From Akkermansia muciniphila (lineage in GTDB: Bacteria; Verrucomicrobiota; Verrucomicrobiia; Limisphaerales; SXTU01), in assembly GCA_945874145.1 (NCBI GenBank), contig CAMCFN010000003.1, forward strand, positions 1 through 64,000: a stretch of 64,000 bases of DNA. The letters are read 5' to 3'. Numbering within the stretch: position 1 is the stretch's first letter; each line of letters opens with the position of its first letter. Position numbers and translations under genes: made by a program. Shown in pieces: positions 57,045 to 64,000 of the stretch. The notes beneath the pieces are model-generated. The model did no database searches. It worked only from the letters and a program-made list of their open reading frames with translations, and was not told the DNA's origin.

Positions 57045-59993
57045 CTACTTCAGCGTGAGCACGAAAGCTTGGATGTCGGCGAGTTCCTGGGCGCTGAAGA
57101 TGTCGGCCATCGGGGGCATGGGGGAGACCTTGAGCTGCTCAAAACCCTTGGCCAGCACCTTGCTCGGCTCCAGCAGGCTCTCGCGGATGTAGTCCTTCGT
57201 GGCGCGCGTGGCGATGCCGTCCAGCGCGGGGCCGACGGTGCTGCCCTGACCCTTGGCCGTGTGGCAGAGGATGCAGGCGGCGGCGTGCTTGAAGAAGATT
57301 TGCTCGCCCCGCTTCACGTCGCCGGCGGCGAGCGCGTTTGGGTCCTCGGCGGGAAGCAGTTCGCAGAGCTTCACATCGTCCCACAAGCCATCCCCCTTGG
57401 CGACGTGCAGGACGTTGATGCTCGCGGTGGTGCGGTTGCCGCTGGTGAAGAGCACCTCCACCTCCGTCCAGTCGGTGTCCCGGCGGCGCACCGTATCTGT
57501 TTCCGCCCGGCCGATATGGTCGTTGAGGCTGACCTTGCCTTGCAGGGCGTGGGTCTTCACCCAGCCGCTCAGGCGGTATTGGGTGTTGGGCTTGACTGGC
57601 ACATCGGCATGCAGGCTGGTGTCGGCGTCGCCGCGCGTGATGCAGCGGACCGCCTGCTTGCCGCCGTGGAACTGCCCGGCGTCGGCAACCACCTTCCACT
57701 CGGCGGTTTTGTTGGCCTCGCGATTGCCGTAGTCGCGGCGCTTCCAACCCTCGGGCAGGCCGTCCTTGCCCACGACTTCAAAGCCGGGATTGGGCAGGAG
57801 GTTCGTGCCTTCCTTGTAGGCTTCGGCCTTGTGCAAGCGGGCGATGACCCGGAGCGCCTCGGTGTGCCATTCGTCGGCGCGGTTGGCGGGATTGCGGGCG
57901 AGGCTGGCCGTGACGGTGGTGATTTCCTTGGTGGTGGCGAACTCACCGAGCTTCACGAACGCGGCTAGCTTCGTCAGCGGGTCGGGGTCGCTGATGACGC
58001 CGGAGCTGAAGAAGGTTTTCACGCCCCGCGCATCCGTGCCGATGGCGCGGGTGGCGTTGCGGCGGACGGCGGGATGCGCGGCGTGCAGGGCGGTGTTGTG
58101 CGTCTGCTCGTCGAGCTGGCCCAGACCGTGAAGCGTCCAGAGCGCGTGCAGGGCCGGGAGCGGGGCGCTGTTGGTGGCGGCCTGCTTGAGGGCGGGCACG
58201 GCGTCGGTGCGCTTGTCTTCGATGAGGAGGCGCTGGGCGGTGAGCCGCCAGAAAGGGTTGTCGTGGCGGAGGGCGGCGACGAGTTGCGGAGTGGCGGCGC
58301 CTTTCAGCGAGGTGATGGCCGACGGCTTTGCTGCGTGCGAAACCACGCGGTAGATGCGGCCGCGGACGTGGTCGCGGAGGGGATTCTCGTGCGCGCCGCC
58401 TACGCCGGTCTTGGCCGGATAACCGCCGCGATCGACGCTGGGCGTGGGGTTGTGCTGGATGATGAAGTTCTGGAAATCAGCGAACCAAACCGCGCCGTCC
58501 GGCCCGACTTCGGCGAAGACCGGCGACATCCACTCATCACTGCTGGCCACGAGGTTGAAGTAATCCTTCGCCACATAACCCGCGCCGCTGGGCTGCAAGT
58601 CCATGAGCGCGATGTTCTTCATGGTCGGCTCGCAGATGAGCGCCTTGCCTTGGAAGCGCGCGGGAAGATTTCCCGAGTGCAGAATGGCGCTGCCGGCCGC
58701 CGCCGTGTAGCCGCCCATCACGTCCACCTGCCGGAAGTTCGGGGTGATGGTGTGGCATTTGTCCACGACGTTGATGCGCTTGGCGGTCATGGCGCGGAGG
58801 CCCTTGGGCACGATGGTGGCCGGGATGCCGCCGAAGAAGATGGGGGCGTTGTTCGCCGTGCCGCCGAACTGGTCGCCCCACTCGTTCGCGCCGTGGCCCC
58901 AAGCGTTGTTTGAGAATTGGTGCAGGAACTCCAGCGCGGAGCCATCGGCCTTGAAACGATAGGTGCCCATGGCGAACTGCTTTTTCACGCCGCGCACCTC
59001 GCCGTTGAAACCCGAGTAGCCCACGCATCCGTAAAGCCAGTTGTCATGGCCGTAATGCAGGCTGTTGGCCTGCGCGTGCGTGTCGCCGATGCCCCAGCCA
59101 GCGAGCAGCTCCTGCCGCACGTCGGCCCGGTCGTCGCCGTCGGTGTCCTTCAGAAAGAGGAAGCGCGGCGGCTGCGAAACGATGACGCCGCCGTTGGCAA
59201 AGACGAGACCGGTGGGGATGTTCAGCTTCTCGGCAAAGACGGTGAACTTGTCCGCCTTGCCATCACCATCTGTGTCCTCGCAGATCGTGATGCGGTCATT
59301 GCCCATGCCGTCGGGCTTCACGTCGTGCGGGTAGTCGCGCGTCTCGGCCACCCAGCAGCGGCCGCGCTCGTCCCAGGCGAAGGCGATGGGCTTGCCGATC
59401 TGCGGCTCGCTGGCGAAGAGCTGGAGCCGCAAGTCAGCGGGCACCTGCGTGCGCTCCATGCTGCCCTTCACGCTGAAGGGATGCTGAAAGGTGATTGGCT
59501 GCGGGCGCTTCTCGTAGTTGGCGACGGTCGGGCTGGCCTCGCGCTTCTCCGGCTCGCGCTGGGCAAGGAACTTCTCCCAGTCCGCCTTGCGTGGCGCGGA
59601 GAGGGCGGCGAGCAGGGCGGTGCGGAGTTGTTCGGGCGTGGCGTCGGGGGCGACCTTCAGCACGGGCACGAGCGCGCCGGAGGGGAGCTTGATGACCTGG
59701 TTGAGCGCGGGCTGCCCGTCGGCGTGCGGGCGCAGTGCCAGCGCGTCATAGCGCCCGAGCACGTCCGCGCCGGGCGTGGGGCTGGTGGCGTAGTCGAACC
59801 AGATGGCGTCACGCCCGAGGTCGCGCATGGCGGCGTGCAGCGGGCCGACGGCGTTCTGCTCCGTGCCCGCCGCATCGAAGTAGAGCACCCGCACCGGGCC
59901 GGTGGCGGCAGCGGCGGAGTTCGGACAGAGCAGGCAGCACACGGCGGCAAAGGCGGCAGCTCCCACGAGGAGGCGGAGGCGGATATCTGGCAT
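57045..59993 (-). CDS. PVC-type heme-binding CxxCH protein (second)
   Basis: This 982-residue protein starts at the ATG giving a signal peptide (LVGAAAFAAVCCLLCPNSAA). It has an N-terminal ThuA-like segment (VRVLYFDAAGTEQNAVGPLH), then the dehydrogenase-like propeller with EDTDGDGKADKFTVF and DTDGDDRADVRQELLAGWG, and a HEAT-like region. A carbohydrate-binding-like insert (about 700-860, NPGFEVVGKDGLPEGWKRRD) and a C-terminal cytochrome c with CILCH (about 909) and VGPALDGIATRA follow. It differs from the protein at 22390 by the insert before the heme domain. It probably oxidises a carbohydrate-like compound in the periplasm. Confidence 0.88.
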   Translation of the reverse strand: MPDIRLRLLVGAAAFAAVCCLLCPNSAAAATGPVRVLYFDAAGTEQNAVGPLHAAMRDLGRDAIWFDYATSPTPGADVLGRYDALALRPHADGQPALNQVIKLPSGALVPVLKVAPDATPEQLRTALLAALSAPRKADWEKFLAQREPEKREASPTVANYEKRPQPITFQHPFSVKGSMERTQVPADLRLQLFASEPQIGKPIAFAWDERGRCWVAETRDYPHDVKPDGMGNDRITICEDTDGDGKADKFTVFAEKLNIPTGLVFANGGVIVSQPPRFLFLKDTDGDDRADVRQELLAGWGIGDTHAQANSLHYGHDNWLYGCVGYSGFNGEVRGVKKQFAMGTYRFKADGSALEFLHQFSNNAWGHGANEWGDQFGGTANNAPIFFGGIPATIVPKGLRAMTAKRINVVDKCHTITPNFRQVDVMGGYTAAAGSAILHSGNLPARFQGKALICEPTMKNIALMDLQPSGAGYVAKDYFNLVASSDEWMSPVFAEVGPDGAVWFADFQNFIIQHNPTPSVDRGGYPAKTGVGGAHENPLRDHVRGRIYRVVSHAAKPSAITSLKGAATPQLVAALRHDNPFWRLTAQRLLIEDKRTDAVPALKQAATNSAPLPALHALWTLHGLGQLDEQTHNTALHAAHPAVRRNATRAIGTDARGVKTFFSSGVISDPDPLTKLAAFVKLGEFATTKEITTVTASLARNPANRADEWHTEALRVIARLHKAEAYKEGTNLLPNPGFEVVGKDGLPEGWKRRDYGNREANKTAEWKVVADAGQFHGGKQAVRCITRGDADTSLHADVPVKPNTQYRLSGWVKTHALQGKVSLNDHIGRAETDTVRRRDTDWTEVEVLFTSGNRTTASINVLHVAKGDGLWDDVKLCELLPAEDPNALAAGDVKRGEQIFFKHAAACILCHTAKGQGSTVGPALDGIATRATKDYIRESLLEPSKVLAKGFEQLKVSPMPPMADIFSAQELADIQAFVLTLK

Positions 59994-60184
59994 AAGGGCG
60001 CAAACCCTAGCGATTCGATCCGGGAAGGCCATTAACTTTCGCGCATTTGAAATGAGGTTTTTGGCTCCGCGCCGCAGGCAAATAGCTTAGTTCAAATACG
60101 CGAAATCTCATGGCCCGACCGGGCTGGGTTGAATACGTTCCGTCTGACAGCGTGCGCCAGCCGACTACGACTACCAATGCCGTC

Positions 60185-60925
60185 ATGAACAAATCCACCA
60201 CTTCTGTCCGAGCCGCTTTCACGTTGATCGAGCTGCTCGTTGTTATCGCCATCATCGCGATCCTCGCGGGGATGCTCCTGCCCGCCCTTTCCAAGGCCAA
60301 GGCCAAGGGGGTGCAAGCCCGCTGCATCTCCCAGCTCAAGCAGGCCAGCCTGGCGGTGCTGCTCTACGCGGAAGATCACGAAGAACGCCTGTGTGGTCGG
60401 CCCACGTCCGGATTGTTGCACGGCCAGACCGCCACCTACACCTCCGCTGGCGGGGTGGACCAGTTGATTTACTACATCGCCCCTTACTTGGGATTGCCCC
60501 GGCCGCAATTGCTCGCCGCTGGGGTCACCCAGGAGGCGGATATTTTCTTTTGCCCCGGCTTCAAGCGCGCCACCCCGCACACGCTGGGCTTGAACCGGGT
60601 GGATTACATCATCACGCCGAGCGTGCCGATCAACGGGACAGCGATCGTGATCCCGGGCAGCATGATGCCCTTCGGCTACCCCTCCGGGGCGCTGATGGCC
60701 CCCCCGTTGCGACTCTCGCAGGTGACCAGCTTGGGCAACCTCGCGGAGATCTGGATGATCGTGGACGCTGACCGCGTGGGCACTCCCACCGCTGGCTGGG
60801 CCGCGCAACTTCCCGTCCGGCCCGCGCATGGCAACCTCCGTAACGCCACCTATTACGACGGGCATGTGGATCAGCGAAAAACGCCCGGCTACGTCGATCC
60901 CGCCATCAACCCGCATAACTACTGA
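60185..60925 (+). CDS. Prepilin-type N-terminal cleavage/methylation protein
   Basis: This 246-residue protein has the type IV pilin/pseudopilin N-terminus FTLIELLVVIAIIAIL (about residues 12-27) with the conserved Glu at +5, and an extended soluble domain ending in RNATYYDGHVDQRK, a pattern common at the end of these proteins in Planctomycetes and Verrucomicrobia. Many genomes of this phylum encode tens to hundreds of such orphans, perhaps secreted surface proteins. No pilus assembly gene is near. ATG at 60185 chosen (NKSTTSVRAAFTLIE). Confidence 0.9.
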   Translation: MNKSTTSVRAAFTLIELLVVIAIIAILAGMLLPALSKAKAKGVQARCISQLKQASLAVLLYAEDHEERLCGRPTSGLLHGQTATYTSAGGVDQLIYYIAPYLGLPRPQLLAAGVTQEADIFFCPGFKRATPHTLGLNRVDYIITPSVPINGTAIVIPGSMMPFGYPSGALMAPPLRLSQVTSLGNLAEIWMIVDADRVGTPTAGWAAQLPVRPAHGNLRNATYYDGHVDQRKTPGYVDPAINPHNY

Positions 60926-61039
60926 GCCGCTCAAGCTGCCGGTCCTACAACGCCACGATGGGCGCGGTGGACTTCTTCTTTTAACGCGGTCGCGCGGTCC
61001 GCGCTCGACAGCTTTCGTCGGCCCGCTGATGCTTTATGC

Positions 61040-62206
61040 GTGCCCGCTGCCTCCCCGCCATTGCCAGTGCGCCCCCGCAAGGTCGCGCTGCTCATTGAGA
61101 CGTCCAACGCCTATGCCCGCGGCCTGCTGGAAGGGATTGTGGCCTACCAACGCGAGCAACGTCCGTGGTCGCTCCATCTCGCCGAACAAGGGCGCGGGGA
61201 CAAGCCGCCGGCGTGGCTCGTGGATTGGGACGGGGACGGCATCATCGCCCGGGTCGAGAACGCGGCCATTGCCCGCGCCCTGCGTCCGTTGCGCCTGCCC
61301 ATCGTGGATGTGAGTGCCGCGCGCCTGCTGCCGTCGCTGCCGTGGTTTGAGACGGATGACGCGGCGGTGGCTCAGATGGGCTACGAACACCTGCGCGAAC
61401 GCGGCTTTCGCAATTTTGCCTACTGTAGCGATCCACGCTTCAACTGGTCCAACTGGCGGCAGGAACACTTTGAGCGCGCGGTGCGGGCCGAGGGTGGCAG
61501 CTTCTTCGCCTACACCTTGGCTGGTGCGGCGGCGGGCGGCGGTGATGAGCCCGAGGCCATCGCCCACTGGCTCCGCAAGCTGCCTAAGCCCGTTGCGGTC
61601 ATGGCGTGCTACGATTTGCGCGGGCTGCAGGTGCTGGACGCCTGCCGCCGCCTCGCCATCCCCGTGCCCGACGAGGTGGCGGTCATCGCCGTGGACAACG
61701 ACGCGCTGCTGTGCGAGCTCGCCCACCCGCCGCTCTCCAGCGTCATCCCGAACACCCGCCGCACCGGCTACGAGGCCGCCGCGCTGCTGGACGCCCTGAT
61801 GGCGGGCGGCCAGGCGCGCGGGGAGACGCATTTGATTCCGCCGCTGGGCGTGGCCACACGGCAGTCCACTGATGTGCTGGCCATCGAGGATCCGCACGTC
61901 TCGCGGGCGGTGCGCTTCATCCGCGAGCACGCCTGCGACGGCATCAACGTGCAGGATGTGCTCCGCGCCGTGCCGCAGGCCCGTCGCCTGCTGGAGGCGC
62001 GCTTCCGCAAGTTGCTCGGACGCACCCCGCACGCGGAGATCCTGCGCGTGCAACTGCAACGCGTGAAACAGCTCCTGACGGAAACGGATCTCACCATCGA
62101 GGTGATCGCCGAGCGCACCGGCTTCGCGCATTCGGAATACCTCAGTGTCGTATTCCGCCGTGAAGTCGGCCTGCCTCCCGGCCGTTATCGCGAGCAACAT
62201 CGCTAG
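61040..62206 (+). CDS. XylR-family AraC-type transcription regulator
   Basis: This 388-residue protein has an N-terminal LacI-like sugar-sensing domain (VALLIETSNAYARGLLEGIV, DGDGIIARVENAAIA, PVAVMACYDLRGLQVLDACR, VAVIAVDNDALLCELAHPPL) and a C-terminal AraC HTH pair (about 290-385, NVQDVLRAVPQARRLLEARF, VIAERTGFAHSEYLSVVFRR). This is the XylR arrangement. It presumably activates sugar uptake genes in response to xylose or a related sugar. A sugar-binding protein gene follows by 76 bp. GTG start; an internal GTG is possible. Confidence 0.88.
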   Translation: MPAASPPLPVRPRKVALLIETSNAYARGLLEGIVAYQREQRPWSLHLAEQGRGDKPPAWLVDWDGDGIIARVENAAIARALRPLRLPIVDVSAARLLPSLPWFETDDAAVAQMGYEHLRERGFRNFAYCSDPRFNWSNWRQEHFERAVRAEGGSFFAYTLAGAAAGGGDEPEAIAHWLRKLPKPVAVMACYDLRGLQVLDACRRLAIPVPDEVAVIAVDNDALLCELAHPPLSSVIPNTRRTGYEAAALLDALMAGGQARGETHLIPPLGVATRQSTDVLAIEDPHVSRAVRFIREHACDGINVQDVLRAVPQARRLLEARFRKLLGRTPHAEILRVQLQRVKQLLTETDLTIEVIAERTGFAHSEYLSVVFRREVGLPPGRYREQHR

Positions 62207-62282
62207 GTTCGTGGTCGCCGCCTCGCTCCGTCGGCCACCTTTTTTGTGGCCGGTCCCGGCCGCCTTCCGTAGCCTCCGCGCT

Positions 62283-63248
62283 ATGAAGTTCATACTGCGA
62301 TTTGCCCTCCGCGCGACCGCCCTGCTGGCCGCCTTTGCGCCCCTCTTGGCCCAGGCCCAGAAAAGCTACTCCTTCGGCATGATTGCCAAGTCGCAGGGCA
62401 ACATGTTCTTCCTCGCCGCCCGCGCCGGGGCCGAGGACATGGCCAAGGAGCTCGGCGCGAAGCACGGCATCAAGATCAAGATCGACTGGCGCACCCCTAA
62501 CGAGGAGGACGCCCAGCGCCAGGCCGAATACATCGAGCAGCTCCTGCTGGCCGGCACGGACGGCGTGATCATCTCCTGTTCCGACGCCAACAAGCTCACC
62601 GACGCCATCAACAAGGCGGACCGCCAGGGCGTCCCAGTCGTGACCTTTTCCGGCGACGCCCCGGCCAGCCGGCGCTTCGTCAGCATCGGCATTGATGACT
62701 TCAAGTGCGGCGAACAGACTTTCATCGAGCTGGCCAAGCTCATGGGCGGCAAAGGCACTGTCGCCGCCATTGATGGCAATCCCAACGCGCAAAACCTCCA
62801 GCAACGCGCCGCCGGCTTCCGCACCGCTGCCAAGCGCTCGCCCGGCATCAAGGTGCTCGACATTTTTTACCACAAGGAAACCCCGCAGGACGCCGTCGCC
62901 AAGATCGAGCAGGTGCAGCAGGCCAACCCCGACATCGCCGGCTGGGGCTTGCTCGGCGGCTGGCCGCTCTTCACGGACAACGCCCTCAAATGGCCCGCCG
63001 GCACGGTGAAATGCGTCTCCGTGGACGCGCTGCCACCGCAGCTTGCGTATGTCCGCAGCGGCCATGTGGAAATCCTGCTGGCGCAGGACGTGTATGGCTA
63101 CGGCCAGCGTTCCGTGCAGCACCTCGTCAACAAGCTGCACCTCAAGAAGAACCCCGCCTCCCCGCAGGATGTCACGCCGCTCATCTCCGTGACCAAGGCG
63201 AACGTGGAGGCTTACGCCAAGAACTGGGAGAAGTGGCTGCCCAAGTGA
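62283..63248 (+). CDS. Sugar ABC transporter substrate-binding protein
   Basis: This 321-residue periplasmic protein has a signal peptide (FALRATALLAAFAPLLAQAQ) and a two-lobed Peripla_BP_4 fold: SFGMIAKSQGNMFFLAARAG, TDGVIISCSDANKLTDAIN, VPVVTFSGDAPASRRFVSIG and AIDGNPNAQNLQQRAAGFR. The family binds ribose, xylose and related sugars. Neither membrane permease nor ATPase is in the window, so partners are encoded elsewhere or downstream of the window. It follows the XylR-like gene and is likely under its control. Confidence 0.88.
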   Translation: MKFILRFALRATALLAAFAPLLAQAQKSYSFGMIAKSQGNMFFLAARAGAEDMAKELGAKHGIKIKIDWRTPNEEDAQRQAEYIEQLLLAGTDGVIISCSDANKLTDAINKADRQGVPVVTFSGDAPASRRFVSIGIDDFKCGEQTFIELAKLMGGKGTVAAIDGNPNAQNLQQRAAGFRTAAKRSPGIKVLDIFYHKETPQDAVAKIEQVQQANPDIAGWGLLGGWPLFTDNALKWPAGTVKCVSVDALPPQLAYVRSGHVEILLAQDVYGYGQRSVQHLVNKLHLKKNPASPQDVTPLISVTKANVEAYAKNWEKWLPK

Positions 63249-63249
63249 A

Positions 63250-63345
63250 CGGCAGCCTTCAGGCTGCTTCCGTGTTCGTGCGGACCGGGTGAAAGGATTG
63301 GTCGGCGGAATTACGGACGGCGAAGCGGCGCAAACGCCGCGCCCA
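63250..63345. repeat. Dispersed two-hairpin repeat, copy 2
   Basis: It starts with GCAGCCTTCAGGCTGC and ends GAAGCGGCGCAAACGCCGCG, each a hairpin. It aligns with 11826-11919 over both ends, with a variable middle. It lies between the sugar-binding protein gene and the RRM gene. Confidence 0.65.
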
Positions 63346-63533
63346 GGTCGGTTCTTCGCAGCTTCAATTAAGCAGTTGCCAATAAACCGCGCTTTGCCCA
63401 TAGAATCCCGCCGCGTTCGGTCGCGCTGGTTGCAGGATTTGGTGAATCGTCAGGTGAACGTGGTTCAGTGATGATTTGAAACCCGGTGGTCGGGAACAGT
63501 CGGAGCAGTAGTTGCGACAGGAGCAAATCATCA

Positions 63534-63953
<420 letters not shown>

Positions 63954-63974
63954 TCGCTGACGGATCAATCTCGC

Positions 63975-64000
63975 GCGGGGGGCTGGCAACAGCCTCCCGC
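63975..64000 (+). terminator. Hairpin after the RRM gene
   Basis: An 11-bp stem with one mismatch (63975-63985 with 63990-64000) is closed by GCAA. It is 21 bp after the RRM stop and runs to the edge of the window, so a T-tract cannot be seen. Confidence 0.55.

Overview
The window is high-GC chromosomal DNA from a member of the Verrucomicrobiota, most likely near the Pedosphaera/Limisphaerales (subdivision 3) group. This is inferred from two very large secreted PVC-type heme-binding CxxCH proteins, a DUF1501 protein, an isolated prepilin-like protein, a XylR-type AraC regulator, a eukaryotic-type (GSII) glutamine synthetase and many short palindromic repeats. No rRNA, convincing tRNA, CRISPR array, transposase or phage module was seen.

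Layout. 1-4.6 kb: a NarL-type response regulator broken by an in-frame stop, a small XRE regulator, a phospholipase D/cardiolipin synthase-like protein, a PAS protein and a two-domain CbiX-like chelatase. 4.6-9.2 kb: an exopolysaccharide export set (outer-membrane barrel, Wzc-like tyrosine autokinase, Wza-like export protein, membrane-anchored FHA protein). 9.2-14.9 kb: EboE-like TIM barrel, methyltransferase, then an overlapping lgt-rluA-rnhB-yraN run. 14.9-19.1 kb: TolC, HlyD-type adaptor and MacB-like ATPase with no permease. 19.2-26.1 kb: DUF1501, TPR and CBM9 proteins and a 1233-residue heme-binding protein. 26.1-36.5 kb: cysK, a CIA30-family protein, a LysR regulator, a decayed zinc peptidase, a CBM48 / P-type ATPase / D-lactate dehydrogenase operon, a receiver-domain relic and a cation:proton antiporter. 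36.6-41.4 kb: nadE, a tiny cysteine-rich secreted protein, GSII glutamine synthetase with a possible sigma-54 promoter, and a xylose-isomerase-like enzyme.

41.4-45 kb is a decaying restriction-modification island: a controller (C) protein with a C-box at its start codon, a cytosine methyltransferase cut to its N-terminus, an HNH endonuclease, an MvaI/BcnI-family endonuclease preceded by a same-frame TGA, and a vsr gene carrying an in-frame repeat. 45-49.3 kb: rhomboid, slyX, tsaB-tsaE-DUF4826-thiL and a CPBP protease. 49.5-57 kb: an enolase-superfamily enzyme, a TPR/glycosyltransferase-like membrane protein with two in-frame repeats, a truncated YjbQ, an MFS transporter and secreted proteins of unknown role. 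57-64 kb: a second CxxCH protein, a prepilin, XylR, a sugar-binding protein and a glycine-rich RRM protein.

The least expected signal is a set of palindromic or self-complementary repeats. They lie between genes and, in at least five genes, inside coding sequence without breaking the frame. Several genes are disabled (response regulator, YugP-like peptidase, receiver relic, Dcm, YjbQ), so the region mixes a stable housekeeping core with active decay.
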